A DNA stretch of 49,028 nt. Source: Bifidobacterium breve (GTDB taxonomy: Bacteria > Actinomycetota > Actinomycetes > Nanopelagicales > Nanopelagicaceae). Position 1 is the stretch's first letter, and every line of letters begins with the position of its first letter. The position numbers and the translations under genes are program-made. The notes below the pieces were generated by a model. It saw nothing but the letters and a program-made list of their open reading frames with translations. It did no database searches and was not told where the DNA came from. Positions 15,381 to 24,219 of this stretch are shown one piece after another. The stretch spans positions 1 through 49,028 of the forward strand of contig CAMAYZ010000008.1 of assembly GCA_945863115.1 (NCBI GenBank). Reading direction: 5' to 3'.

Positions 15381-16229
15381 CTAGAATCTGCGGCGCGCAG
15401 TTGTAAATCTAGGGCGGTCGGTTAAGTCCCGATGTAGCGCAATACTTTCGAAATCATCAGCCAGAGCAGTGGCAATTAGTGTGCCTTGTAATTCATTGTG
15501 CTCGATGGCAAAGAGCCCACCTGGTTTAAGTAACCGGCTTGCCGCTTCGATAAATATCAGCGGGGCTGCCATTCCATTTGCTGGTCCCCCAAATAAAGCT
15601 TGGGTTGGTTCAAAATTTAATTCTTGGGGAATCTGTGCACCATCTGGAAGATATGGTGGATTTGCGACAACCACATCGCATTTGATTCCTTCAAGGGCTG
15701 TTGTTACGTCGTCATTCACTACCCGGACACTGACATCATGTTTTGCAATATTTTTCTGCAACCAAGCAATCGCTTCTTCAGATTTTTCGACCGCGATAAC
15801 ATGAACCACTTTCTTGCCCGCAGTTTCAGATGCGATTGAAATTGCGATAGCGCCGGTTCCAGAGCCAAGATCAACCAAACTAACTGGGTCAGCAAAGGTA
15901 TTTAACTGATGGAGAACTTCATCAACCAAGCTTTCAGTTTCTGGTCGTGGAATTAAGACGCCTGGACCAACTTCGTATTCCAAATATCTAAATGGTGCGG
16001 TGCCAACAATGTATTGAGTTGGTTTACCGGTGAGACGTTCAGCAATTGCCTGGTTGTAAATTTCTGAGGTTTCGGCTGCTTGTTCGCTTGTTAATTCAAT
16101 TACTCGGCCATGGAGTTCCATCCGATTAATTCCAAGAGCGTGTGCCAGCAAAAGTTCGGCCTCAACCGGTGCAATATTTTTCGTCGCAAGCTGGTCTTTG
16201 CCCAACTTCAATAAATCTTTAACGATCAC
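15381..16229 (-). CDS. prmC: Peptide chain release factor N5-glutamine methyltransferase
   Basis: Methylates the GGQ glutamine of release factors using S-adenosylmethionine. [16 protein letters not shown] (motif I) binds AdoMet and [10 protein letters not shown] is the NPPY substrate-glutamine motif. I chose GTG at 16229 (282 residues): [14 protein letters not shown] is a normal N-terminus, and it overlaps the prfA stop by 11 bases. The longer frame opening at 16274 lies entirely within prfA for its extra 15 residues. It directly follows prfA, its substrate-encoding gene. Confidence 0.88.
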   Translation of the reverse strand: MIVKDLLKLGKDQLATKNIAPVEAELLLAHALGINRMELHGRVIELTSEQAAETSEIYNQAIAERLTGKPTQYIVGTAPFRYLEYEVGPGVLIPRPETESLVDEVLHQLNTFADPVSLVDLGSGTGAIAISIASETAGKKVVHVIAVEKSEEAIAWLQKNIAKHDVSVRVVNDDVTTALEGIKCDVVVANPPYLPDGAQIPQELNFEPTQALFGGPANGMAAPLIFIEAASRLLKPGGLFAIEHNELQGTLIATALADDFESIALHRDLTDRPRFTTARRRF

Positions 16230-17316
16230 CTGATGCCAGTTTCGCAGTCTTATCTGCTTCAAGCAGCGCTTCAATTACTGGATCTAAATCGCCATTCAAC
16301 ACTGCATCTAAGTTATTTGATTTGAAGTTAACGCGGTGATCACTCAACCGGTTTTCTGGAAAGTTATAGGTGCGAATTCGCTCTGATCTATCAACAGTAC
16401 GAACCTGTGATTTACGTTCGGCCATCGCTTGTGCATCTGCTTGCTCTTGGGCATGTGCCAACAATCTAGCGCGCAAGATTCGCATTGCAGATTCTTTATT
16501 CTGAAGCTGTGATTTTTCGTTCTGACATGAGACAACTACACCCGTTGGAATATGGGTAATACGAACCGCTGAGTCTGTTGTATTAACTGATTGACCACCG
16601 GGCCCGGATGAGCGATAAACATCGATACGTAAATCTTGTTGGCGAACTTCAATATCTACTTCATCAGCTTCGGCCAGAATCAATACACCTGCTGCAGATG
16701 TGTGGATGCGACCTTGCGATTCAGTCTCTGGAACACGTTGAACTCGGTGCACTCCACCTTCGAATTTTAACTTTGCATAGGGTGACTTACCTGGTTCAGC
16801 AATACCCTTTGATTTAACTGCCATTGAAATTTCTTTATAACCGCCCATTTCAGAATCGGCGTAATCAATGATCTCGGTCTTCCAACCTTGGCGTTCGGCA
16901 AATCTTTGATACATGCGCAATAAATCGCCAGCAAATAGTGCGGACTCGTCGCCACCTGCTCCTGCTTTAATTTCCAAAATAACATCGCGATCATCGTTAG
17001 GGTCGCGTGGTAATAACAATTCTTCAAGAGCGGTTGCAGTTTCTTGCAACTTGGCTTCTAGGCCAGGAATCTCAGATGCGAAATCTGCATCATCTGCCGC
17101 CATCTCTTTACCTGCGGCTAAATCTTCGGTCGCAGATTTCCAAGCTCGATACCCGGCAATTACTGGACCAATTGCGGCATAACGTTTACCAAGTTGTCGT
17201 GCCTTGCCTTGATCAGAGTGAATTGATGGATCAGCCATCTCTTTCTCTAAAACATCGTATTCCGCTAAAAGGGCATGGACGGATGCAAAACGATCAGGTG
17301 TAGTTGCTGCTGCCAT
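16219..17316 (-). CDS. prfA: Peptide chain release factor 1
   Basis: 365 residues. [15 protein letters not shown] carries the GGQ peptidyl-hydrolysis loop, and [14 protein letters not shown] holds the stop-codon-reading PxT tripeptide, here PET instead of the commoner PAT or PVT. Reads UAA and UAG and releases the finished peptide. The start at 17316 is preceded by a strong GGAGGAAG ribosome site. It overlaps prmC and follows rpmE, from which it is separated by a predicted terminator, suggesting partial read-through or its own promoter. Confidence 0.95.
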   Translation of the reverse strand: MAAATTPDRFASVHALLAEYDVLEKEMADPSIHSDQGKARQLGKRYAAIGPVIAGYRAWKSATEDLAAGKEMAADDADFASEIPGLEAKLQETATALEELLLPRDPNDDRDVILEIKAGAGGDESALFAGDLLRMYQRFAERQGWKTEIIDYADSEMGGYKEISMAVKSKGIAEPGKSPYAKLKFEGGVHRVQRVPETESQGRIHTSAAGVLILAEADEVDIEVRQQDLRIDVYRSSGPGGQSVNTTDSAVRITHIPTGVVVSCQNEKSQLQNKESAMRILRARLLAHAQEQADAQAMAERKSQVRTVDRSERIRTYNFPENRLSDHRVNFKSNNLDAVLNGDLDPVIEALLEADKTAKLASGDR

Positions 17317-17368
17317 TTCACTTCCTCCAATTCTCTTTAGTTACGGCTTAAAACAATAATCAAGAAAT

Positions 17369-17413
17369 AAAAAAGACCGCACGTATTCACATTTAGTGAA
17401 CACACTGCGGTCT
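17369..17413 (-). terminator. Rho-independent terminator after rpmE
   Basis: Arms AGACCGCA (17374-17381) and TGCGGTCT (17406-17413) with inner TTCAC/GTGAA pairing around ATTTA. On the minus strand the stem is followed by a run of six U then AUUU. It lies 11 bases downstream of the rpmE stop, in the orientation of that operon. Confidence 0.8.
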
Positions 17414-17423
17414 CTTAAGAAAG

Positions 17424-17639
17424 CTAGTTAGTTGTTGATGCTCCGAAACGCTTTTCGAACTTAGCTACGCGGCCACCGGTATCGAGAATACGTTGCTTGC
17501 CGGTGTAGAACGGATGGCAAACTGAACAAACTTCAACGTAGATTGAACCTGACTCTTTTGTGCTGCGGGTTGTGAATACTTCACCGCAACCACAAGTAAC
17601 TGTGGTCTCTACGTAATTTGGATGAATCTCGTTCTTCAT
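17424..17639 (-). CDS. rpmE: Ribosomal protein L31 (zinc-binding type)
   Basis: 71 residues. VTCGCGEVF and [11 protein letters not shown] provide the four cysteines of the zinc-binding (C+) L31, with KFEKRFG near the C-terminus. Part of the 50S subunit. AGGAGA precedes the ATG by 6 bases. It lies between rho and prfA, the usual actinobacterial order, and is followed by the strong terminator at 17369-17413. The zinc form suggests that a zinc-free paralogue under Zur control may exist elsewhere, but nothing here shows it. Confidence 0.93.
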   Translation of the reverse strand: MKNEIHPNYVETTVTCGCGEVFTTRSTKESGSIYVEVCSVCHPFYTGKQRILDTGGRVAKFEKRFGASTTN

Positions 17640-17701
17640 TTCTTATCTCCTAGGTTTGACTGGATCGGTGTTGAACCGTGAACCAGTGCGAGGTTGAAGG
17701 A

Positions 17702-17717
17702 TAGCCCGATTGGGCTA
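17702..17717. other. Small hairpin between rho and rpmE
   Basis: TAGCCC-GATT-GGGCTA forms a 6-bp stem with a 4-base loop. No good U-run follows on the minus strand, so termination after rho would be weak. It may act as a processing or attenuation element. Confidence 0.35.
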
Positions 17718-17745
17718 CTTTTCTGAAATCCCCTAAAAATTAGGT

Positions 17746-19383
17746 TCAGCTTCCGTTCGCTGAGGTTCCGCCTTCAGAAGTTGTGGTCTTCTGGATTTGC
17801 ATCAAGAACTCCACATTCGACTTTGTGCCCTTCATCTTTTCAAGAAGTAGTTCAAGCGCTTGTTGTGGTTCGAGAGCATGAAGCACTCGACGCAGGCGCC
17901 AAACAATATTTAGCTCTTCAGTTCCCATAAGAATTTCTTCCTTACGAGTTCCGGATGCAACAACATCAACCGCTGGGAAGATGCGCTTATCTGCAAATTT
18001 ACGGTTCAAGATAAGTTCCATGTTTCCAGTTCCCTTGAACTCTTCAAAGATAACTTCATCCATCTTTGAACCAGTATCAACAAGTGCTGTAGCAAGAATT
18101 GTTAGTGAGCCGCCATTTTCAACGTTACGTGCGGCACCGAAAAATTTCTTTGGTGGATACAGCGCTGCAGAATCAACACCACCGGACAAGATACGTCCAG
18201 ATGCTGGTGCTGCAATGTTGTAAGCACGACCAAGACGAGTAATTGAATCTAGAAGAACAACAACATCGTGGCCAAGTTCAACCAGACGCTTTGCGCGCTC
18301 GATTGCAAGTTCGGCAACTGAAGTGTGGTCATCAGCAGGACGATCGAAAGTTGAAGCGATAACTTCGCCCTTAATTGAGCGTTGCATATCAGTAACTTCT
18401 TCTGGGCGTTCATCAACTAGAACAACCATCAAGTGACACTCTGGATTATTAGTTGTAATTGCATTTGCAATTGACTGAAGAACCATGGTCTTACCAGCTT
18501 TGGGTGGTGAAACAATAAGTCCACGTTGGCCCTTACCAATTGGTGAAATTAAATCGATTACGCGAGTAGTTAAAATGTTTGGTTCAGTCTCTAAGCGCAG
18601 ACGCTCTTGCGGGTAAAGTGGAACTAACTTTGCGAATTCAATTCGCGCTTTTGAACTCTCTGGGTCGGCGCCGTTAACAGTTTCAACTCGAACGAGTGCA
18701 TTGAACTTCTCTTTGCGCTCACCTTCGTGTGGTTGGCGAACTGATCCAGTAATTACATCGCCTTTGCGCAAGCCATAGCGACGAACTTGTTGAAGTGAAA
18801 CATAAACATCATTTGGGCTAGCTAAATAGCCACCGGTGCGAATAAATGCATAATTTTCTAGGATGTCTAATAAGCCACCAACAGGTAGCAGAACATCATC
18901 TTCAGAGATAACAATTTCGCGCTCTTCACGATTTCCGCGATCACGGAAACGGTTATTGCGATCGCCTCTATCTCCGCGGTCACCACGATCACGGCGATTG
19001 TTATGACGATCATTGCGGTTATTTCCGCCGCCAGTCCATTCCTTCTTATTTACATCTGCATCAGATGCATCATTTGGATTTGAACCTTGATTCTCGCCAT
19101 CGTCAGAATCATTCTGATTATTGTTGTTTTGATTGGAGTTGTTACTTGAATTCTTATTTCCACCTTTGCGGCGGGCATCGCGTTCAGCGCGACGTGCTTC
19201 GCGTTCGGCCTTCGCAGCATCGCGGTTTGCGGCCTGTAGATCACCAATTGCCTGGACCAAGTCCGGCTTCTTCATTGATGTGGCATCTTCGATACCAAGT
19301 TGGCCTGCAACTTTCTTTAGCTCAGGAAGGAGCATTGCTGAAAGTTCACCAGATTCTTTTGCAGTAGCTTTTGTAGTTGCCAT
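17746..19383 (-). CDS. rho: Transcription termination factor Rho with Asn-rich insert
   Basis: 545 residues, longer than E. coli Rho (419). Order: N-terminal SAP-like domain (about 10-55), acidic/basic helix (58-73), an Asn/Gln/Ser/Asp-rich low-complexity stretch (76-113), an Arg/Gly/Asp/Asn repeat region (119-155), then the cold-shock RNA-binding domain and the ATPase. VSPPKAGKTMVLQ is Walker A and VVLVDERPEEVTDMQ the Walker B region. Rho is a hexameric RNA helicase that ends transcription. The insert is disordered and prion-like in composition. A 139-base gap separates it from thrB; a TAGATAAT -10-like box at 19453-19460 would give a 5' leader of about 70 bases. Confidence 0.95.
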   Translation of the reverse strand: MATTKATAKESGELSAMLLPELKKVAGQLGIEDATSMKKPDLVQAIGDLQAANRDAAKAEREARRAERDARRKGGNKNSSNNSNQNNNNQNDSDDGENQGSNPNDASDADVNKKEWTGGGNNRNDRHNNRRDRGDRGDRGDRNNRFRDRGNREEREIVISEDDVLLPVGGLLDILENYAFIRTGGYLASPNDVYVSLQQVRRYGLRKGDVITGSVRQPHEGERKEKFNALVRVETVNGADPESSKARIEFAKLVPLYPQERLRLETEPNILTTRVIDLISPIGKGQRGLIVSPPKAGKTMVLQSIANAITTNNPECHLMVVLVDERPEEVTDMQRSIKGEVIASTFDRPADDHTSVAELAIERAKRLVELGHDVVVLLDSITRLGRAYNIAAPASGRILSGGVDSAALYPPKKFFGAARNVENGGSLTILATALVDTGSKMDEVIFEEFKGTGNMELILNRKFADKRIFPAVDVVASGTRKEEILMGTEELNIVWRLRRVLHALEPQQALELLLEKMKGTKSNVEFLMQIQKTTTSEGGTSANGS

Positions 19384-19522
19384 ATATTTTTTACTTTTTT
19401 CTTCTCTGTGATTGCGCTAAAGGAAAGAGTTTTAATTTAGCGAATTTTTCGGATTATCTAGATTTACTTACCGACGATTTCTCGGCTACCAGATGAGGGA
19501 AAACTTAGCACACGGCCTTGGG

Positions 19523-20443
19523 CTATTCAACTCCGTGAGTCGAAATACCGAGCTTCTGAGCGGTAAAGGAGCCAGACCCAACCTTAATAACTGCATCGAC
19601 TTCCAGGTCATCAAGTGTGTGAAGAACCAAAACCGATGGACCTGCACCAGAGATCATTGCAGGAACACCAGCTGCGCGAAGTTTAGTTACTAGCGCCATT
19701 GATTTAGGCATTGCTTCTGCTCGGTAATTTTGATGCAATAAATCTTCAGTAGCTTCTAACAACAAGTCTGGCCGCGATTGGATTGCATGCACGAGTAACG
19801 CTGCTCTAGATGCATTTAGAACTGCATCTTGATGTGGAATTGTTTCAGGCAATAACTTGCGGGCTTTCGAAGTTGCTAGGTGAGCTTCAGGAATAAATAC
19901 CAAAGCTTTAATCTTCGGATCAACTTTAATTGCAACACCATGGCCTGAATTTTCACTGGTCCAAGCGATTGTGGCACCACCGAGAACTGCTGCTGCGATG
20001 TTATCTGGGTGTCCTTCTAATTCGGTTCCTAGTGAAATCATCTCTTCATCTGTCAACAATTGTTCGCCACCAAGAACTAAGGCACGAGCAAGTGCAAGTC
20101 CGCCAACAATTGCAGCAGCTGATGAACCGAGGCCACGACCATGTGGAATTACATTTAATTGTCGAAGCGCAATTCCTTTAGGTTTCTGCCCCATATGTTC
20201 AAAGCCATGGAGCATCGCTTTAATTACTAAATTGTTTTTATCGGTCTTGACTTCAGCACTGCCTTCGCCAGATACATCAACGTCGAAAGTTGCATCATCC
20301 AAAACTTGTGCGGCATAGCGATCACGTAAATCAAGAGCTAAACCTAAGCTGTCAAAGCCTGGTCCAAGATTTGCACTTGTCGCAGGAACACTTACCTGAG
20401 CCATAGTTGCTTTAAAAGTTAACCGCGCTTTTGCACTAGACAT
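19523..20443 (-). CDS. thrB: Homoserine kinase
   Basis: 306 residues of the GHMP kinase family. VSVPATSANLGPGFDSLGLAL opens the fold (given here as the ANLGPGFD motif), VIPHGRGLGSSAAAIVGG is the ATP-binding GHMP loop, and VPAMISGAGPSVL the C-terminal motif. It phosphorylates L-homoserine for threonine synthase, encoded just upstream. ATG 20443 overlaps the thrC stop as TAATG, which supports this start over an internal Met 13 residues later (MAQVSVP). It is the last gene of the argS-lysA-hom-thrC-thrB run. Confidence 0.93.
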   Translation of the reverse strand: MSSAKARLTFKATMAQVSVPATSANLGPGFDSLGLALDLRDRYAAQVLDDATFDVDVSGEGSAEVKTDKNNLVIKAMLHGFEHMGQKPKGIALRQLNVIPHGRGLGSSAAAIVGGLALARALVLGGEQLLTDEEMISLGTELEGHPDNIAAAVLGGATIAWTSENSGHGVAIKVDPKIKALVFIPEAHLATSKARKLLPETIPHQDAVLNASRAALLVHAIQSRPDLLLEATEDLLHQNYRAEAMPKSMALVTKLRAAGVPAMISGAGPSVLVLHTLDDLEVDAVIKVGSGSFTAQKLGISTHGVE

Positions 20444-21522
20444 TAGGCAAGTCCAATCACTTCAGCAGCACGCTTTACATCAACTGGAATAACAGTTGGT
20501 GCATCAGCATGATCCAAAATCCAACCAACATCCTTCAAACCATTTCCAGTAACAGTAATTACAATTCGCTTATCCTTTGGTAATTTTCCTTCGGCTTTTT
20601 TATTAATCAACCCAGCAATCCCGGCAGCGCTTGAAGGTTCTACGAACACTCCCTCTTTTGCGGCAACTAAGCGATATGCAGCAAGAATTTCTTCATCTGT
20701 TACCGAGTCAATCAACCCACCTGATGAATCTCTTGCTTCAACAGCTTGCTGCCAGGAAGCAGGATTTCCAATACGAATTGCAGTTGCAATTGTTTCTGGA
20801 TTCTTAACAACTTCGCCTAAAACAATTGGCGCAGAACCAGCTGCTTGGAAGCCCCACATTTGTGGCAACTGCTTAGAAAGTCCATCTTTGAAATACTCTT
20901 TATAGCCCATCCAATATGCAGTTATGTTTCCGGCATTTCCAACTGGCAGCACGTGTAGATCAGGTGCATCTCCCAACATATCTACAACTTCAAAGCTTGC
21001 AGTTTTCTGGCCATCAATTCGATATGGGTTAACTGAGTTAACCAGGGCAACTGGATAATTCTCTGATAATTCACGAGCAAGATTTAAACAATCATCAAAA
21101 TTTCCATCTACCTGCAACAGGGATGAACCATGCGCAATTGCTTGTGCAAGTTTGCCCATTGCAATCTTTCCTTCAGGAACCAGAACAACGGGACGCATTC
21201 CAGCTTTTGTTGCATAAGCCGCTGCGCTTGCAGATGTATTTCCAGTTGATGCGCAGATAACTGCTTTCGCGCCAGCTTCAGCAGCTTTTGAAATCGCCAT
21301 TGTCATTCCGCGATCCTTGAATGATCCGGTTGGATTTACGCCCTCTACTTTTAACCAAATTTCATTGTCTAACATGTCCGACAGAACACATGCATAAACT
21401 AAAGGAGTTCCACCTTCGCGCAAGGAAACAATTGGAGTTTTAGAAGAAACTGGCAAGCGATGTCGGTATTCCTCAATTACTCCGCGCCACTGGTGCGCAC
21501 CTTTTTTCTTAAAGATACTCAT
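20443..21522 (-). CDS. thrC: Threonine synthase
   Basis: 359 residues, a PLP enzyme of fold type [16 protein letters not shown] contains the PLP-binding Lys, [16 protein letters not shown] the phosphate cup, and VVTGNGLKD near the C-terminus is typical of the short actinobacterial class. Converts O-phosphohomoserine to threonine. Coupled by ATGA to hom upstream and by TAATG to thrB downstream, so the three enzymes of the homoserine-to-threonine branch are translated together. Confidence 0.94.
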   Translation of the reverse strand: MSIFKKKGAHQWRGVIEEYRHRLPVSSKTPIVSLREGGTPLVYACVLSDMLDNEIWLKVEGVNPTGSFKDRGMTMAISKAAEAGAKAVICASTGNTSASAAAYATKAGMRPVVLVPEGKIAMGKLAQAIAHGSSLLQVDGNFDDCLNLARELSENYPVALVNSVNPYRIDGQKTASFEVVDMLGDAPDLHVLPVGNAGNITAYWMGYKEYFKDGLSKQLPQMWGFQAAGSAPIVLGEVVKNPETIATAIRIGNPASWQQAVEARDSSGGLIDSVTDEEILAAYRLVAAKEGVFVEPSSAAGIAGLINKKAEGKLPKDKRIVITVTGNGLKDVGWILDHADAPTVIPVDVKRAAEVIGLA

Positions 21523-22808
21523 GCGCTCATACCTTCAACCCGAAGAACGCTTGCTATGTCTTTCACCGCGTCCAAACTTGAAAGGTCTGCAACTGTTGCG
21601 GCAAGAGACGAATCTGTTGCCTTGTGAGTCATGACAATTAACTCGGCATTATCGCCACGGCCAGTCTGACGAACTGTTTGAATTGAAACATCATGCTTTG
21701 AAAATGTTTGCGCAACAGCTGCAAGAACTCCTGGGCGATCTGCAACATCCAGGCGAATTAAATAACGAGTTTTTGTGGAACCCATTGGGGCAATTGCAAG
21801 ATCGGCATAATCGCTTTCGCGTGGTCCAAGTCCACCACTCACACGGTGACGAGCTACGGCAACTAGATCTCCAAGAATTGCTGAAGCAGTTGGTGCACCA
21901 CCTGCGCCTCGTCCATAAAACATCATCGCGCCGGCAGATTCGGATTCAACGAATACTGCATTAAACGCTTCGCGAACCGATGCCAGTGGGTGGTTTCGGG
22001 AAATCAAAGTTGGATGCACTCGAACACTAATCTTTCCATCGTTTGTGAGTTCGGCGATTGCCAATAACTTAACAACTAGATCAAGTGACTTTGCAACCGC
22101 AACATCAGTGTCAGTTATTTTTGTAATACCTTCACGATAAACATCAGAATCAGTAACGCGTGAATGAAAAGCTAGCCCCGCTAAAATTGCAGCTTTTGCT
22201 GCGGCATCAAATCCTTCAACATCTGCTGTTGGATCTGCCTCTGCAAAACCAAGTGCCTGGGCCTCGGCTAGCGCATCACCAAATGCAGCACCTGATTCAT
22301 CCATCTTGGTCAGAATAAAGTTTGTAGTTCCGTTAACAATTCCCATTACTCGTTGAACATGGTCGCCAACTAGTGATTCGCGAAGTGGGCGCAAGATTGG
22401 AATCGCACCAGCAACGGCTGCTTCGTAATACAGATCAACGCCACCCTTATCTGCAGCGGCGAATAATTCTGCGCCGTGCTTTGCAAGCAGCGCTTTGTTG
22501 GCAGTAACTACTGACTTACCGTTTTTCAGCGCTTCAAGAATCAAAGTTCTAGCAGGTTCAATTCCACCAATAACTTCGATAACTAAATCTATCTTTGCAT
22601 CTTTAACAATTGATTCCAGGTCATTGGTTAACAAATCTTTTGCAACGTTTGGTCGGGTTAGATTGCGAACACCAATTTTTACCAAATCCAATTGTGCACC
22701 TGATCTAGCAGTCAGATCTTTCTGGTTGGCAACAATTAGACGTGCGACTTCGCCTCCGACAACACCGCAGCCGAGCATGCCGACGCGAAGAGTTTTCTGC
22801 GAATTCAT
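21519..22808 (-). CDS. hom: Homoserine dehydrogenase
   Basis: NAD(P)-dependent reduction of aspartate semialdehyde to homoserine. [14 protein letters not shown] binds the cofactor, [14 protein letters not shown] and [14 protein letters not shown] form the catalytic core, and the C-terminal segment from about residue 350 ([18 protein letters not shown]) is an ACT domain, implying threonine feedback. I chose ATG 22808 (429 residues), preceded by AGGGGAGA, not the frame opening at 22889, whose extra 27 residues run through the tandem repeat and the lysA end. It overlaps thrC by 4 bases (ATGA). Confidence 0.93.
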   Translation of the reverse strand: MNSQKTLRVGMLGCGVVGGEVARLIVANQKDLTARSGAQLDLVKIGVRNLTRPNVAKDLLTNDLESIVKDAKIDLVIEVIGGIEPARTLILEALKNGKSVVTANKALLAKHGAELFAAADKGGVDLYYEAAVAGAIPILRPLRESLVGDHVQRVMGIVNGTTNFILTKMDESGAAFGDALAEAQALGFAEADPTADVEGFDAAAKAAILAGLAFHSRVTDSDVYREGITKITDTDVAVAKSLDLVVKLLAIAELTNDGKISVRVHPTLISRNHPLASVREAFNAVFVESESAGAMMFYGRGAGGAPTASAILGDLVAVARHRVSGGLGPRESDYADLAIAPMGSTKTRYLIRLDVADRPGVLAAVAQTFSKHDVSIQTVRQTGRGDNAELIVMTHKATDSSLAATVADLSSLDAVKDIASVLRVEGMSA

Positions 22809-22837
22809 TGGGCTATTCTCCCCTATTTTTTCCTTAA

Positions 22838-22870
22838 GCCGAACGCTATTTATATGCCGAACGCTATTTA
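22838..22870. repeat. 18-bp-period tandem duplication spanning the lysA stop
   Basis: GCCGAACGCTATTTA occurs at 22838-22852 and 22856-22870. The inner copy contains the lysA stop codon (22864-22866). Because the period is 18, the outer copy gives a second in-frame TAG six codons later. Confidence 0.8.
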
Positions 22871-24216
22871 ATAGTGCGCGGTGCCTCAACTACATCTAAG
22901 GCTAGTAAATCTGCCTCAGTTTCCCTGCGCAATATGGTTCGGGCTGCGCCATTTGCAACGGAAATCACTGGTGGCTTCATCATGTGGTTGTAATTACTAG
23001 CCATGCTTCGGCCATATGCCCCGGTCGCCGGAATCGCAAGAATGTCACCAGGTGCAATATCACTTGGAAGATCGATATCCCGAATGATTATGTCGCCGCT
23101 TTCGCAATGTTTTCCAACCAATCTGGATGTAATTGCAGATGCACTAGAAGTTCGGTTTGCAAGTAGCGCTGAATACTTTGCGCCGTAAAGTCCAGGGCGA
23201 ATGTTGTCACTCATGCCGCCATCAACTGCAATGTATCGGCGAGTTTTTCCGCCGTCTAATTCCACATCTTTAGTTGTTCCAACTTCATACAAAGTTGTTG
23301 TGGTTGGTCCTGCGATAGCGCGACCTGGTTCGATAGAAATTTTTGGCACCTTTAAGTTGTGGCGACTGCACTCACTTTTAACTAATTTTGCAAGCGCTGC
23401 CATTACCTGATCAGGATCAAAAGATTTATCACCAGCAAGATATGCGATTCCATATCCACCACCAAGGTCTAACTCTGTGAGCTCGTTCTTAAATTCATCA
23501 CGGAATTTTGCACTCAGTTCTAATAATTTTGTAGTTGCGAGAATAAAGCCTTCATTCTCAAAGATTTGAGAACCGATATGGCAATGCAAGCCTTCAAGTG
23601 AGAGATTAGCGGCGCTCTGGGTTGCGAGTATCGCCTTCCAAGCAGCACCACTTGCAATTGAGAATCCAAATTTAACATCTTCGTGTGCAGTGGAAATCGC
23701 CTCATGAGTATGCGCTTCAACGCCAGGTGTAATACGGAGCAACACCTTTTGAACTTTGTTCGCTGCTTTTGCTAATCGGTCAACGCGTTCGATCTCTTGC
23801 ATTGAATCCACCACAATTTTTGCAACCCCAACTTCAATTGCAACTCTGATTTCTTCTTCGGATTTATTATTTCCGTGAACTTCAATTCGATTAGCGGGAA
23901 ACTTTGCGGCAAGCGCAACAGCGAGCTCGCCACCTGTGCAAACATCGATTCCAATACCGGCCTCTGCAATCCACTTGGCGACCTCAACTGAGACGAAAGA
24001 TTTTGATGCGTAATAAACCTCGCCAGCACTTTCACCAAAGTTTGAATTTAAAGCATTTTTCCAACCAATAATTCGAGACTTGAAATCGCTTTCATCAATT
24101 ACAAATAGTGGTGTTCCAAATTCTTTGGCAAGTGCACTTGCACGACAACCACCAATAACAAGTTCGCCATTGACCATGGCGCTGTTATTTGAAAAGACTT
24201 CAGGTAAGAAATTCAT
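22864..24216 (-). CDS. lysA: Diaminopimelate decarboxylase
   Basis: 450 residues, a PLP alanine-racemase-fold decarboxylase making lysine from meso-diaminopimelate. YYASKSFVSVEV has the PLP Lys, HCHIGSQI and LDLGGGYGIAY are family motifs, and GKHCESGDII holds the active-site Cys from the partner subunit. ATG 24216 is used; a GTG 3 bases upstream abuts the argS stop and is equally possible. It sits directly between argS and hom, as in mycobacteria and streptomycetes. Confidence 0.94.
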   Translation of the reverse strand: MNFLPEVFSNNSAMVNGELVIGGCRASALAKEFGTPLFVIDESDFKSRIIGWKNALNSNFGESAGEVYYASKSFVSVEVAKWIAEAGIGIDVCTGGELAVALAAKFPANRIEVHGNNKSEEEIRVAIEVGVAKIVVDSMQEIERVDRLAKAANKVQKVLLRITPGVEAHTHEAISTAHEDVKFGFSIASGAAWKAILATQSAANLSLEGLHCHIGSQIFENEGFILATTKLLELSAKFRDEFKNELTELDLGGGYGIAYLAGDKSFDPDQVMAALAKLVKSECSRHNLKVPKISIEPGRAIAGPTTTTLYEVGTTKDVELDGGKTRRYIAVDGGMSDNIRPGLYGAKYSALLANRTSSASAITSRLVGKHCESGDIIIRDIDLPSDIAPGDILAIPATGAYGRSMASNYNHMMKPPVISVANGAARTILRRETEADLLALDVVEAPRTIK

Positions 24217-24219
24217 CAC

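Noticed and set aside
21519-22889. hom frame opening at 22889
   Set aside because: The extra 27 residues run through the tandem duplication and the lysA end; ATG 22808 has a good ribosome site and gives the usual length.
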